A DNA stretch of 57,681 bases, taken from Mammaliicoccus fleurettii. Lineage in GTDB: Bacteria; Bacillota; Bacilli; Staphylococcales; Staphylococcaceae. A program made the translations under genes and the position numbers. Where the stretch lies: positions 1 to 57,681 of the forward strand of contig NZ_RXWZ01000080.1 in assembly GCF_003970575.1 (NCBI RefSeq). The letters run 5' to 3'. Numbering within the stretch: the first letter of the stretch is position 1; each line of letters begins with the position of its first letter. Below the pieces are notes generated by a model. That model was given only the letters and a program-made list of their open reading frames with translations, did no database searches and was not told the DNA's origin. This document shows, piece after piece, positions 48,727-57,681 of the stretch.

Positions 48727-48762
48727 ACGAAACAGCCTAGCAATAGCTAGGCTGTTTCGTTT
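48727..48762 (+). terminator. Terminator of ntdP
   Basis: 15-bp perfect stem ACGAAACAGCCTAGC with its complement (48727-48741 with 48746-48760), AATA loop, T-poor tail. It stands 26 nt before the ABC exporter start, so it may attenuate that gene. Confidence 0.8.
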
Positions 48763-48785
48763 GGACTATGATTGGGGGAACAGAA

Positions 48786-50525
48786 ATGATCAAAAGGTAT
48801 TTACAATTCGTTAAACCATATAAATGGCATATTGTAGGTACGATTATCATTGGGATTTTAAAATTTGGAATTCCGTTGTTGCTTCCATTATTAATAAAAT
48901 ATGTAATTGATGACGTTATAAATAATGGAGCATTATCAGTTGGTCAAAAAACAGAAAAATTGGCCTATGCGATGTTAATTATGGGATTTATCTTTGTGGT
49001 TTTAAGACCACCAATAGAATATTTCAGACAATATTTAGCGCAATGGACATCAAATAAAATCCTCTATGATATTCGAAAAAAATTATATACACATTTACAA
49101 GCACTCAGCTCGAGATTCTATTCTAATAATAAAGCAGGAGAAATAATATCTCGTGTAATCAATGACGTTGAACAAACAAAAGACTTTATTCTTACTGGTT
49201 TGATGAATGTCTGGTTAGACTTAGTTACTATCGTAATTGCTTTAAGTATTATGTTTGTGCTAGATGTCAAACTTACTTTTACAGCAATTGCAATATTCCC
49301 GTTATTTATTTTTAGCATTTATTATTTCTTCGGCAGATTACGTAGTCTTACGAGAAGAAGATCTCAAAGTTTAGCAGAACTTCAAGGATTTTTACATGAA
49401 CGTGTTTCTGGCATGTCTGTTATTAAAAGTTTTGCTATAGAAAAAAATGAAGAAGAAAGATTCGACAAAAGAAACCAAAACTTCTTAACAAAAGCAACTG
49501 ACCATACTAAATGGAATGCTAAATCTTTCGCTGTTATTAATACTGTTACAGATATTGGACCATTACTCGTTGTAGGTGTAGGTGGGCTACTAGTTATTCA
49601 AGGTAATTTAACAGTAGGTACATTAGCTGCATTTGTTGCATACTTAGAACAATTATATGGACCATTAAGAAGATTAGTTGCGTCATCAACAACCTTAACG
49701 CAAAGTATCGCTTCTATGGATAGAGTATTTCATTTGTTTGATGAAAAGTATGATGTAAAAAATGAAGATGATGCACAAAATATTAACATTAAAGAAGGAC
49801 ATATTTCTTTTGAAAATGTTTCATTCAAATACAATGAATATGAAGACGAGGTACTTACTGACATTAACCTTGATATTCAAAAAGGTGAGACAGTTGCCTT
49901 TGTAGGTATGAGTGGTGGAGGTAAATCCACCTTGATCAGTTTATTACCTAGATTTTATGATGTGACTAAAGGAAGTATCAGCATTGATAATCATAATGTA
50001 AAAGATTTCACGACTGAAAGCCTTAGAAATCAAGTAGGTATGGTTGAACAAGATAATATTCTTTTCTCTGATTCAATAAAAGAGAATATTTTATTAGGTA
50101 AACCAGATGCTACTGACGAAGAAGTCATCGCAGCTAGTAAAAAAGCTAATGCACATGATTTTATTGTATCTTTACCTAATGGTTACGATACCGAAGTTGG
50201 TGAACGAGGCGTAAAACTATCAGGTGGACAAAAACAACGTGTTTCAATCGCTAGAATCTTCCTTAATAATCCTCCAGTTCTAGTACTTGATGAAGCTACA
50301 AGTGCGCTAGATTTAGAGAGTGAAAAAATCATTCAAGATGCTTTAGAAATATTGAGTTCAGAAAGAACAACACTAATTGTTGCACATAGATTATCAACTA
50401 TTACCCACGCTGACAAAATTGTAGTGATTCAAAATGGTCAAATTGATGAAGTTGGATCACATAAAGAATTAATGCAAGCTAAAGGTAGTTATTATAACTT
50501 ATACAATATTCAATCCTTCGGGTAA
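48786..50525 (+). CDS. Sav1866-type multidrug ABC exporter
   Basis: This 579-residue homodimeric half-transporter is the ortholog of S. aureus Sav1866, the structurally characterised lipid/drug exporter. It has six membrane helices followed by a nucleotide-binding domain with Walker [10 protein letters not shown] (374-382), the Q-loop in VEQDNILF, signature LSGGQKQR, Walker [13 protein letters not shown] and H-loop IVAHRLS. I start at the ATG at 48786 ([15 protein letters not shown], after GGGGG), which matches the Sav1866 N-terminus. A frame opening at 48768 would add six residues inside the ribosome binding site region. Confidence 0.95.
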   Translation: MIKRYLQFVKPYKWHIVGTIIIGILKFGIPLLLPLLIKYVIDDVINNGALSVGQKTEKLAYAMLIMGFIFVVLRPPIEYFRQYLAQWTSNKILYDIRKKLYTHLQALSSRFYSNNKAGEIISRVINDVEQTKDFILTGLMNVWLDLVTIVIALSIMFVLDVKLTFTAIAIFPLFIFSIYYFFGRLRSLTRRRSQSLAELQGFLHERVSGMSVIKSFAIEKNEEERFDKRNQNFLTKATDHTKWNAKSFAVINTVTDIGPLLVVGVGGLLVIQGNLTVGTLAAFVAYLEQLYGPLRRLVASSTTLTQSIASMDRVFHLFDEKYDVKNEDDAQNINIKEGHISFENVSFKYNEYEDEVLTDINLDIQKGETVAFVGMSGGGKSTLISLLPRFYDVTKGSISIDNHNVKDFTTESLRNQVGMVEQDNILFSDSIKENILLGKPDATDEEVIAASKKANAHDFIVSLPNGYDTEVGERGVKLSGGQKQRVSIARIFLNNPPVLVLDEATSALDLESEKIIQDALEILSSERTTLIVAHRLSTITHADKIVVIQNGQIDEVGSHKELMQAKGSYYNLYNIQSFG

Positions 50526-50590
50526 AATTACAATCCTTCTTACTCTATGCTATTATTAATTTAATAGAGATAGAATAAGGGGGATTTTTT

Positions 50591-52183
50591 ATGACATTTT
50601 TAAGCATATTGCAACTGATTGTGAATGTTTTATTTTTTGTAATCATTATAGGTGGATTGATTACATGCATAACGATTTACATTATAGATAAAAGGCAAAA
50701 AAATCACAGTGTATTAAGAAATTATCCTTTATTAGGAAGAGTTAGATACTTTTTAGAAATGATAGGACCTGAATTACGTCAATATCTTATATTAAATGAT
50801 AACGACGGCAAACCATTTTCTAGAAAACAATATTTAAATATCGTTATGCCCGGAAAATATAAAAGCAGAATCGAAAGTTTTGGTTCATTAAGAAAATTTG
50901 AAGAACCTGGGTTTTATTTGCAAAATGCTATGTTTCCTGTAGATTATGACGAATTAGAAATTAACCAAGAAGAGTTAATGACTACATATGTTTATAATAT
51001 TTCGAATGAAGGTCTTTTTGAGCGAAAAGAAAAACAAATACAACAAGAAGTAGAACCTTATAAATTAACACATAATAATGAAATAATAATTGGGGAGAAC
51101 TTGAAATATCCCTTTAAAGTTAAAAGGTTAGTAGGACAGTCCGGTATGAGTTATGGTGCATTAGGTAAAAATGCAATAACAGCACTATCAAAAGGTCTAG
51201 GAAGAAGTGGTTCTTGGATGAATACTGGAGAAGGTGGTTTAAGCAAACATCATTTAGCAGGAGATTGCGATATCATCTTTCAAATTGGACCAGGTCTATT
51301 TGGTGTTAGAGATAAAGAAGGTAACTTTGATGAAGAAGAATTTATTGAAAAAGCCAATATTGATCAAGTTAAAGCATTTGAATTAAAATTAGCCCAAGGT
51401 GCTAAAACAAGAGGGGGACATATTGAAGGAGCAAAAGTTACAGAAGAAATTGCGGAAATTAGAAACGTAACGCCGTTTGAGACAGTGAACTCACCTAATA
51501 GGTTTGAATTTTTGCATAACAACAAAGAGTTATTAGAATTTGTAGATAAATTAAGAACATTATCTAATAAACCTGTTGGAATTAAAATTGTTGTAGGTAA
51601 TATAAATGATTTAAAAGTACTGATTCACGAAATGGTTTCTACAAACATTATTCCAGATTTTATAACGGTAGATGGTGGAGAAGGTGGAACTGGAGCAACT
51701 TATCAAGAATTGGTTGATACTGTAGGATTACCACTCTTTACTGCATTGCCAATATTAGATGTAGAATTAAAAAAACAAAAGATAAGAGATAAAGTAAAAA
51801 TATTTGCTTCAGGAAAATTAATCACGCCTGACCAAATAGCGATAGCATTAGGTTTAGGTGCTGACCTAGTAAATGTAGCAAGAAGTTTAATGATTAATGT
51901 AGGATGTATAATGGCACAACAATGTCATACTAATAATTGTCCAGTTGGCGTAGCTACAACAGACCCTAAAAAAGAAACAGCATTAGTCGTTTCAGAAAAA
52001 GAATATAGAGTTTCAAATTATATTGTTAGTTTACATGAAGGGCTGTTTAATTTAGCAGCTGCAGTAGGAGTCAAAAGTCCAACCCAACTCAATGAAAAAC
52101 ATTTATTATATAGAAGTTATAATGGAGATTTGATGAATATCATACAGTACAAGAAATATCTATATAAACAAGACTTAGTATAA
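50591..52183 (+). CDS. FMN-binding glutamate synthase-like protein, membrane-anchored
   Basis: The 530 residues have one N-terminal membrane helix (about 8-31) and then the FMN/synthase domain of glutamate synthase (GltB domain 2). Conserved blocks are GQSGMSYGALGKNA, GGEGGTGAT, ASGKL and the [3Fe-4S] motif CIMAQQCHTNNC (C-x5-C-x4-C). The glutamine amidotransferase domain of true GltB is absent, so it cannot use glutamine by itself. Biological reaction unknown. AAGGGGGA precedes the ATG. Confidence 0.88.
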   Translation: MTFLSILQLIVNVLFFVIIIGGLITCITIYIIDKRQKNHSVLRNYPLLGRVRYFLEMIGPELRQYLILNDNDGKPFSRKQYLNIVMPGKYKSRIESFGSLRKFEEPGFYLQNAMFPVDYDELEINQEELMTTYVYNISNEGLFERKEKQIQQEVEPYKLTHNNEIIIGENLKYPFKVKRLVGQSGMSYGALGKNAITALSKGLGRSGSWMNTGEGGLSKHHLAGDCDIIFQIGPGLFGVRDKEGNFDEEEFIEKANIDQVKAFELKLAQGAKTRGGHIEGAKVTEEIAEIRNVTPFETVNSPNRFEFLHNNKELLEFVDKLRTLSNKPVGIKIVVGNINDLKVLIHEMVSTNIIPDFITVDGGEGGTGATYQELVDTVGLPLFTALPILDVELKKQKIRDKVKIFASGKLITPDQIAIALGLGADLVNVARSLMINVGCIMAQQCHTNNCPVGVATTDPKKETALVVSEKEYRVSNYIVSLHEGLFNLAAAVGVKSPTQLNEKHLLYRSYNGDLMNIIQYKKYLYKQDLV

Positions 52184-52217
52184 ATAGAACTCGAAAGAAG
52201 TGTTCATCTATAAACTA

Positions 52218-52252
52218 AAAACAACCCACCATTGATTTGGCGGGTTGTTTTT
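52218..52252. terminator. Bidirectional terminator
   Basis: AAAACAACCCACC with GGCGGGTTGTTTTT (one A-C mismatch) around a short loop, between the glutamate synthase-like gene and the convergent FUSC-type gene, whose stop codon it touches. Confidence 0.85.
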
Positions 52253-53345
52253 ATAGGTCGAAATCTTCATCTTCAATTTTTATTTCACTATCATCAGGGT
52301 GATATTTAAAGTAACTAGATGATAGTTTTTCTAAATGTAATATAGTAGCTTTATAATCTAGCATTGCTGATAGGACTTGCATAACATTCTCAATATAATA
52401 GTCTTCTTGATTTGGATTATCTGTAATATCTTTTATAAAGATTTTGATTAAATCTTCTTTATAAGGTTCAACTAAATAATCAGGAACTTGGTCAACTTCA
52501 TGTTTAGCATTTTGGGATATTCTAACCAATATCTGCTCATGTTGTGCCATCAGTTCATCAAGTTCAAATTTTATTTGGACTTTTATATCATCATTTAAAT
52601 TATGGATATCATTTTCATAGCGATTCATTTTTCTTAAAACTTCATATGCTCTTCGTGTTGCTGCAATTATTTCTTTGAAAAGGATCTTTTTACGCATTTG
52701 AGCAAAAGATTGCTTTTTAGTGTAGGCTCTTTCTTCTTTATAATAAAGATAGAATTGTTCAAGCTTTACTATTCGAGTTCTAATATTCTCTAAGTCTTGT
52801 TTTACATAATGAAATTCAGTTGTTCCATTCAAGACTAATCTAAACCATTTGAATATATCTGTTGATATGTTCAATGAATTATAATACATTTTCGTTTCAA
52901 ATTTAGGTGGTAGAAATGTGAAGTTAACTATAAATGCACTAAGTACACCAATCATTACTAATACAAATCGGTAAAATGCTGATATATAGAAATCTCCTTC
53001 ATGATGCCCAAGTATAATTAGGGCTGTAACAACTGCTAAGTTTGAAACGTGTTGTAGGTTAAACTTGTATAATATTGAAATAATGATAATTGCTGTTAAA
53101 CCAATAAATACAACATGGTTACCGAATATAGAAAATATTGTAACAGCAGTTATTGCACCAATAACATTACCTTGAAATTGCTCTACTATCGTTTTAAATG
53201 AGCGATAGACGCTTGGCTGCATTGCAACCATTGCAGCTACACCAGCTATTGAAGTTATCATTGTTGGCCCTGGCAGTAAATTTGCTAGAAATATTGCTAG
53301 GACAATCGCGATACCAGTTTTAAAAATTCTTGCCCCAAATTTCAT
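52251..53345 (-). CDS. Aromatic acid exporter / FUSC-like membrane protein (copy 2)
   Basis: The 364 residues have an N-terminal membrane domain of about five helices (to about 145) and a charged helical cytosolic tail. It is a paralog of the protein at 26130-27125, sharing the opening GARIFKTGIAI and the helix FLPPKF at the domain boundary. Its substrate is unknown. AAAAGGAATGG precedes the ATG at 53345. It lies 95 bp downstream of hemL on the same strand. Confidence 0.82.
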   Translation of the reverse strand: MKFGARIFKTGIAIVLAIFLANLLPGPTMITSIAGVAAMVAMQPSVYRSFKTIVEQFQGNVIGAITAVTIFSIFGNHVVFIGLTAIIIISILYKFNLQHVSNLAVVTALIILGHHEGDFYISAFYRFVLVMIGVLSAFIVNFTFLPPKFETKMYYNSLNISTDIFKWFRLVLNGTTEFHYVKQDLENIRTRIVKLEQFYLYYKEERAYTKKQSFAQMRKKILFKEIIAATRRAYEVLRKMNRYENDIHNLNDDIKVQIKFELDELMAQHEQILVRISQNAKHEVDQVPDYLVEPYKEDLIKIFIKDITDNPNQEDYYIENVMQVLSAMLDYKATILHLEKLSSSYFKYHPDDSEIKIEDEDFDL

Positions 53346-53440
53346 AGAACCATTCCTTTTAGTTATTAAAACAGAGTTGTAACAAATATCACAAGCCTAG
53401 TATATATTGTTTATACATCGTTTTTAATAACTTTTCAAGT

Positions 53441-54727
53441 TTATAGTTGAGAAAATGCATGATCAACAGCAATTAATGTCTGTTTTATGTCTGATTCAGT
53501 GTGTTCAGTAGTTAAAAACCATGCTTCATATTTAGAAGGAGCCAAATTAATACCTTGGTTTAACATTGCTTTAAAGAATTTGGCGAATTTTTCACCGTCA
53601 GTATTTTCAGCTTGTACATAGTTTTCTATTTTTTCATCTGTAAAGTAAAGCGTTAGTGCACCTTTAACTCGATTAACTGTAGCTTGAACGTTATGCTTTT
53701 GAATTAATTCTAGCAATCCTTCTTCAAGCTGTTGACCTAATTGGTCTAATTTTTCATATACACCCGGTTGTTCTAAGATTTCTAACAATGCGATACCAGC
53801 TCTCATAGATAATGGGTTTCCAGCCATTGTACCTGCTTGATATGCAGGACCTAGTGGAGCGACATGTTCCATTATTTCTTGTCTTCCGCCATAAGCACCA
53901 ATTGGTAATCCACCACCGATGACTTTACCAAAAGCTGTTAAGTCTGGATAAACACCTAATAAATCTTGAGCAGCACCATAATGGAATCGGAATGCCGTGA
54001 TAACTTCATCATAAATAACTAATCCACCATGTTCGTGAGTAATGTCATTTACAGCTTCTAAAAAGCCTTCTTTAGGTTCAACCATACCAAAATTACCTAC
54101 AATTGGTTCAACTAATACACCAGCAACTTGATCTCCCCAATGATCCATAGCTTCTTTAAATGCATCAATGTCATTAAAAGGTACAGTTATAACTTCTTGT
54201 GCAACACTTTTAGGAACACCAGCTGAATCTGGAGTACCTAGTTGTGAAGGACCACTACCAGCAGCTACCAGTACGAGATCTGAATGTCCGTGATAACAGC
54301 CAGCAAATTTAATGATTTTATCGCGATTTGTAAATGCACGCGCTACTCTTATAGTAGTCATGACTGCTTCGGTACCAGAATTTACAAATCTTATTTTTTC
54401 TAATGATGGAATTGCATTACGTAATTTTTTAGCAAACGTAATTTCATATTCTGTAGGCGTACCGAATAAAACACCATCTTCAGCAGCATTTTTAATCGCT
54501 TCAGTAATATGTGGATGTGCATGTCCAGCTATGATTGGACCATATGCTTGTAAATAGTCAATGTATTTATTATCGTCTACATCGTAGAAATATGCACCTT
54601 TACCTTTTTTCATAACAACAGGTGCGCCGCCTCCAACAGCTTTGTAAGAACGAGATGGTGAATTAACACCGCCTAAAATATATTCGTCTGAAAGTGTTTG
54701 TAAATATTCACTTTTTGTAAAATTCAT
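53441..54727 (-). CDS. hemL: Glutamate-1-semialdehyde 2,1-aminomutase (GsaB/HemL2 position)
   Basis: This PLP enzyme converts glutamate-1-semialdehyde to 5-aminolevulinate for haem synthesis. From the ATG at 54727 ([10 protein letters not shown], after AGAGGTTG) it has 428 residues; 11 upstream codons lack support. The PLP lysine is Lys268 in [11 protein letters not shown], and the [10 protein letters not shown] and [11 protein letters not shown] blocks are present. Its place next to bcp matches the second staphylococcal copy, gsaB, distinct from the hemL of the hemAXCDBL operon. Confidence 0.93.
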   Translation of the reverse strand: MNFTKSEYLQTLSDEYILGGVNSPSRSYKAVGGGAPVVMKKGKGAYFYDVDDNKYIDYLQAYGPIIAGHAHPHITEAIKNAAEDGVLFGTPTEYEITFAKKLRNAIPSLEKIRFVNSGTEAVMTTIRVARAFTNRDKIIKFAGCYHGHSDLVLVAAGSGPSQLGTPDSAGVPKSVAQEVITVPFNDIDAFKEAMDHWGDQVAGVLVEPIVGNFGMVEPKEGFLEAVNDITHEHGGLVIYDEVITAFRFHYGAAQDLLGVYPDLTAFGKVIGGGLPIGAYGGRQEIMEHVAPLGPAYQAGTMAGNPLSMRAGIALLEILEQPGVYEKLDQLGQQLEEGLLELIQKHNVQATVNRVKGALTLYFTDEKIENYVQAENTDGEKFAKFFKAMLNQGINLAPSKYEAWFLTTEHTESDIKQTLIAVDHAFSQL

Positions 54728-54768
54728 GATATCAACCTCTTTTAATTTAATTATTTTCATTTATATCG

Positions 54769-54783
54769 TATCATAAAATGATA
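54769..54783. promoter_or_regulatory. 6-3-6 palindrome between hemL and bcp
   Basis: TATCAT-AAA-ATGATA is a perfect palindrome centred in the 84-bp divergent intergenic region of two haem/oxidative-stress genes. It does not fit the Per-box or Fur consensus well, so its regulator is unknown. Confidence 0.45.
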
Positions 54784-54811
54784 GAACTATCGTTTATAAG
54801 GAGTGTATATA

Positions 54812-55270
54812 ATGATACAAATAGGTGAGAAATTTCCAAAATTCGAATTAAAAAATCAAAATGGTGAAATTGTTAATAGCGAGGATTTAAAAGGAAGTAA
54901 AACTATTATTTATTTTTATCCTAGAGATAACACACCAACTTGTACTACAGAGGCTTGTGATTTCAGAGATAATTTAGAGAGCTTTAATGATTTGAACACT
55001 AAAGTTTATGGAATTAGTGGTGATAGTGAGAAGAAACATTCTAATTTCTCAGAAAAGCATAGCTTGAATTTTGATTTGTTAGTTGATGAAGATTACAAGT
55101 TATCTGAACAAGTAGGCGTTTATCAATTAAAAAAATCGTTTGGAAAAGAATCAATGGGGATTGTTAGAACAACATTTGTTTTAGATGAAGAAGGAATAGT
55201 GATACATACGATTGAGAAAGTAAAAGTCAAAACACAAATAGAAGAATTGAAAAACATAATAAAGGGATGA
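54812..55270 (+). CDS. bcp: Thiol peroxidase Bcp (peroxiredoxin)
   Basis: The 152-residue peroxiredoxin reduces peroxides using thioredoxin. Peroxidatic Cys44 and resolving Cys49 occur in TPTCTTEAC, with the thioredoxin-fold strand TIIYFYPRDNTPTC and Arg in GIVRTTFVLD. The ATG at 54812 follows AAGGAG; a GTG at 54803 overlaps that site. The next gene starts at its stop codon, so they form an operon. Confidence 0.93.
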   Translation: MIQIGEKFPKFELKNQNGEIVNSEDLKGSKTIIYFYPRDNTPTCTTEACDFRDNLESFNDLNTKVYGISGDSEKKHSNFSEKHSLNFDLLVDEDYKLSEQVGVYQLKKSFGKESMGIVRTTFVLDEEGIVIHTIEKVKVKTQIEELKNIIKG

Positions 55271-55272
55271 TA

Positions 55273-56229
55273 ATGATGAAAGTCGTTACTTTAATGAGAC
55301 TAAGAGATCAAGAAGAAAGACTGAAAGAAACATTTCCTAATATAGAGTTTACATTTTATAAGCATCCTGATGTTGCTGATGAAAAAGTGTTAGAAAAAGC
55401 AGATGTATTAGTAAGTTATCATACCGAAGTAAATGAAACATTTTTAGATAAGTGCAAAAACATTAAATTGATCGCTTGGTTTGCTACAGGTGTAAATCAA
55501 TTACCTCTAGAATATATACGAGAAAGAAACATAAAATTAACTAATGCAAGAGGTGTACATGCTATACAAATAGCAGAATTCATATTTGCATATATACTGA
55601 ATGATATTAAAGTGCTTAAACAATCTTATGAATCTCAAAAGAGAAAAGAGTTTAATCATAAACTTAATCCTGAATCAATAAATGATAAAACGATATTATT
55701 TATTGGAACAGGTAAAATACCACAAAGAACTGCAGAAGTTGCAAAAGCATTTAATATGAAAGTAATTGGTATAAATACAACAGGACATGAAGCACCAGGT
55801 TTTGATGAAGTATATTCTATAGAAGAAAGACGTCAAGTTTATAAAAAAGCAGATTTCGTAGTGAATGTATTACCTGAAACAGAAGATACTATACATTTGT
55901 TGAAAACAGAAGACTTTAAACAAATGAAAGATAGTACGCATTTTATTAATGTAGGTAGAGGCTCTGTTGTATCAGAAGCGGTTTTAATAGAAGCATTAGA
56001 AAACAAAGAAATAAGATATGCCTCACTAGATGTGTTTGAAGAAGAACCTTTATCACCTACATCTCAACTATATGATTTGGATAATGTGTTTATAACTGCT
56101 CACATAACAGGAAATGATAAAAATAATATAAAAAGAAGCACGGATATATTAGTTAAAAATTTAAATCTAATAAATAATGAAGATGTAGAAGGTTTATTTA
56201 ATGAAGTTAAATCAAAAGCTGGATACTGA
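55273..56229 (+). CDS. D-isomer-specific 2-hydroxyacid dehydrogenase
   Basis: The 318-residue NAD(P)-dependent oxidoreductase shows the nucleotide-binding segment FIGTGKIPQRTAEVAKAF and the catalytic region FINVGRGSVV, with ITAHITGND near the end. The usual His of the Arg-Glu-His triad is present in TAHIT. The start is ambiguous: three ATGs lie at 55267, 55273 and 55276, and AAAGGG best serves the latter two. It lies between bcp and perR, as in S. aureus. Substrate unknown. Confidence 0.85.
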   Translation: MMKVVTLMRLRDQEERLKETFPNIEFTFYKHPDVADEKVLEKADVLVSYHTEVNETFLDKCKNIKLIAWFATGVNQLPLEYIRERNIKLTNARGVHAIQIAEFIFAYILNDIKVLKQSYESQKRKEFNHKLNPESINDKTILFIGTGKIPQRTAEVAKAFNMKVIGINTTGHEAPGFDEVYSIEERRQVYKKADFVVNVLPETEDTIHLLKTEDFKQMKDSTHFINVGRGSVVSEAVLIEALENKEIRYASLDVFEEEPLSPTSQLYDLDNVFITAHITGNDKNNIKRSTDILVKNLNLINNEDVEGLFNEVKSKAGY

Positions 56230-56237
56230 TTAATTGT

Positions 56238-56267
56238 TTGACAAAATGCTACTAAAAGGGATATATT
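56238..56267 (+). promoter_or_regulatory. Promoter of perR
   Basis: TTGACA (56238-56243), 18-bp spacer and TATATT (56262-56267). The Per box lies directly downstream, at the expected transcription start. Confidence 0.65.
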
Positions 56268-56272
56268 ATAAA

Positions 56273-56287
56273 TAATAATCATTATAA
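56273..56287. promoter_or_regulatory. Per box (PerR operator) of perR
   Basis: TAATAATCATTATAA matches the consensus TTATAATNATTATAA at all defined positions but one. It overlaps the likely transcription start of perR, consistent with the known autoregulation of PerR in Firmicutes. Confidence 0.8.
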
Positions 56288-56307
56288 ATTAGAAGGTGGG
56301 TGTAAGG

Positions 56308-56760
56308 ATGCAACAAAATGTTGAGAATGTTGAACACATGTTAGACGATGCTATAGGTACTTTAAGAAGTACAGGTGTTAGAATTACGCCACAGCGTCAA
56401 GCGATTCTTCAATATTTAATAGAAACAGATAGTCATCCTACTGCTGATGAAATTTATCAGTCACTTTCACCACAATTTCCAAATATGAGTGTTGCTACAG
56501 TTTATAATAACTTAAAGGTTTTTAAAGAGACTGGGCTTGTTAAAGAATTAACATATGGTGATGCATCAAGTCGCTTTGATTTTGAAACACATAATCATTA
56601 TCATATCATTTGTGATCAATGTGGTAAGATATCTGATTTTCATTATCCGAGGTTAGATGAAGTTGAGCAATTAGCTCAACATGTTACTAGTTTTTCAGTT
56701 ACTCACCACAGAATGGAAATATATGGTGTTTGTCCAGAATGTCAAAGTAAGAATAAATAA
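56308..56760 (+). CDS. perR: Peroxide-responsive repressor PerR
   Basis: This Fur-family metal-dependent repressor loses DNA binding when peroxide oxidises its metal-binding histidines. From the ATG at 56308 (after GAAGGTGGG) it has 150 residues. Predicted regulatory-metal ligands are His43, Asp91, His97, His99 and Asp110. The structural zinc site is Cys102, Cys105, Cys142 and Cys145. The winged-helix domain contains ITPQRQAIL and [10 protein letters not shown]. Its own Per box lies upstream. Confidence 0.96.
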   Translation: MQQNVENVEHMLDDAIGTLRSTGVRITPQRQAILQYLIETDSHPTADEIYQSLSPQFPNMSVATVYNNLKVFKETGLVKELTYGDASSRFDFETHNHYHIICDQCGKISDFHYPRLDEVEQLAQHVTSFSVTHHRMEIYGVCPECQSKNK

Positions 56761-56762
56761 AG

Positions 56763-56797
56763 AAAAAGCTAAAGGTATTTAACCTTTAGCTTTTTTT
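56763..56797. terminator. Bidirectional terminator of perR and ygzB
   Basis: 14-bp perfect stem AAAAAGCTAAAGGT/ACCTTTAGCTTTTT (56763-56776 with 56782-56795), T-tracts both ways. It overlaps the end of ygzB coding sequence. Confidence 0.9.
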
Positions 56798-57211
56798 CTT
56801 TTCTTCATTAGTATCTTCTATTTCTTGTTCCTCTAACTTCTTAGATTTACGTTTGTTATTATAATCTTGATTAAATGCTTTACCTTCCAAGTTCTTATCC
56901 AAAGTAAGTGGTTGATTACAGTTTGCACAAATATCTGCACGACCTAACATTTTTGTATAATGATCACAGTTTGGACATTGAACCTGTATTGTTCGCGAAC
57001 TAAGCATACCAATCCAGAAATAAACGACAAATGATAAACCAAGAGCCAGCATTCCTAGTACTAAGAAAATACTAAATACAATTTGGCTTTTGAAATAGTA
57101 AAAGAAGAATACACCTACATACATTACAATCATACCTAAAAAGATTAATCCTAATGCAAAAGATCTTATTCTGTTAATTTTACTAGTAGGTTTCTTTCGA
57201 AATAGCTTCAA
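56786..57211 (-). CDS. ygzB: YgzB family protein (UPF0295), TTG start
   Basis: The protein has two membrane helices, then a zinc-ribbon pattern (CPNC...CANC) and a Lys/Glu-rich tail, all on the YgzB pattern (KINRIRSFALGL). Linkage to perR is conserved from Bacillus to staphylococci. I place the start at a TTG at 57211 (MKLFRKK), 7 nt after GGAGGG. The ATG at 57226 precedes that ribosome binding site and has none of its own. This gives 141 residues. Function unknown. Confidence 0.82.
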   Translation of the reverse strand: MKLFRKKPTSKINRIRSFALGLIFLGMIVMYVGVFFFYYFKSQIVFSIFLVLGMLALGLSFVVYFWIGMLSSRTIQVQCPNCDHYTKMLGRADICANCNQPLTLDKNLEGKAFNQDYNNKRKSKKLEEQEIEDTNEEKKKS

Positions 57212-57320
57212 TTCTATTCCCTCCATACTAATTAATACTGATAAAGTATAGCATAATTTCTATTAAAATATATAGTACCTTATAAAGCGAAATAATACAC
57301 AATTTTGTTTATATAAACCG

Positions 57321-57349
57321 TTGACGTGTTCAATATATCTTGATATTAT
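57321..57349 (+). promoter_or_regulatory. rRNA operon promoter, upstream (P1)
   Basis: TTGACG (57321-57326), 17-bp spacer, TATTAT (57344-57349). A second, weaker candidate lies at 57472-57500 (TTGATT, 17 bp, TAAGAT). Confidence 0.6.
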
Positions 57350-57545
57350 ATAAAAGTCGTCAAAACAGACAGACGAAACAAAATTAATACATTGTTAAAA
57401 AGGTTAATGAAGTGTAAATTTAACGCTTGAAATTAACTAAATAACAATGTAATATAAATTATGCAAGTTGATTGATTCGAAAAAGACATCTTGATAAGAT
57501 TGGTTGATTTGAAAAAAACAAAATATTATTTTTTAAAAATAATAC

Positions 57546-57574
57546 TTGCATTGATATTTAATAACTGGTATAAT
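57546..57574 (+). promoter_or_regulatory. rRNA operon promoter, downstream (P2)
   Basis: TTGCAT (57546-57551), 17-bp spacer and a perfect TATAAT (57569-57574) with TGG before it (extended -10), preceded by an A/T-rich UP-like stretch. Confidence 0.75.
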
Positions 57575-57579
57575 TGTTT

Positions 57580-57681
57580 CTTGTAGCGGTTAAAATGAAC
57601 ATTGAAAACTGAATGACAATATGTCAACGTTAATTCCAATAATTGAGTACTTATAGTACTTCAAAGAGTGATTGGCTTAAC
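57580..57681 (+). other. 5' leader of an rRNA operon (16S gene just beyond the window)
   Basis: The segment GAACATTGAAAACTGAATGA and the following ATATGTCAACGTTAATTCC match the conserved staphylococcal 16S rRNA leader as I remember it. The 16S gene itself is not reached. The 455 bp from 57227 to the window end hold only this leader and the tandem promoters; no gene is visible there. Confidence 0.8.

Overview
The window is chromosomal DNA from a low-GC Gram-positive coccus of the Staphylococcaceae. The gene content and order follow the staphylococcal core chromosome: pcrB-pcrA-ligA-camS-putP-gatCAB, murT-gatD, vraU-vraT-vraS-vraR, sgtB-recX-yfhH, yfhP/mutY, ntdP-Sav1866-type ABC exporter, gsaB-type hemL/bcp, perR, then an rRNA leader. 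A second putP, a HerA-like ATPase, a PQQ-type dehydrogenase lipoprotein and unusual intergenic arrays suggest a species other than S. aureus, perhaps of the sciuri/Mammaliicoccus group. That species guess is inference. I saw no prophage, IS element, CRISPR array, tRNA or plasmid gene.

Layout. 1-574: a 40-bp tandem array, a terminator-like hairpin and a large irregular palindrome. 575-7466: a lipoprotein carboxypeptidase, then PcrB, PcrA, LigA and CamS. 7561-10873: two tandem PutP proline symporters on the minus strand. 11039-14242: gatCAB (Glu/Asp-tRNA amidation). 14243-14728: terminator plus array. 14729-22643: HerA-like ATPase, lipid kinase, 23S rRNA methyltransferase, dehydrogenase lipoprotein, DUF3267 protein, DinB, a small membrane protein and a DEDDh exonuclease. 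22644-23332: the largest array. 23333-30968: ferritin, MurT/GatD, a FUSC-type protein, MetAP and the VraUTSR cell-envelope stress operon. 31144-39258: carbonic anhydrase/YihY, small stress-type proteins, AmpS, thioesterase, YfkAB radical SAM protein, a DJ-1/PfpI protein with a SigmaB-type promoter, and a NERD protein. 39259-39651: another array. 39652-57211: pyruvate oxidase, SgtB, RecX, YfhH, a TagGH-like pair with a degenerate ATPase, YfhP, MutY, NtdP, ABC exporter, glutamate-synthase-like protein, second FUSC protein, HemL, Bcp, a 2-hydroxyacid dehydrogenase, PerR and YgzB. 57212-57681: tandem promoters and the leader of an rRNA operon whose 16S gene lies just beyond the window.

The genes are mainly housekeeping. 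They group into DNA replication and repair (PcrA, LigA, DinB, MutY, RecX), envelope synthesis and surveillance (SgtB, MurT/GatD, VraTSR), oxidative stress and iron (FtnA, Bcp, PerR), and translation quality (GatCAB, Map, RlmD).

The most unusual feature is a set of four intergenic arrays of 39-40 bp hairpin-forming units. They fall into three sequence families (A, B, C) that share one skeleton: TAAGG or TAGG, then a CAAAATT-like core, a complementary arm, then TAAGA. All arrays point the same way, two begin with B units and switch in register to C units, and two carry their own diagnostic base in the stem. The unit cores resemble the stems of the intrinsic terminators that recur in the window. 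I regard this as the best candidate for something undescribed.
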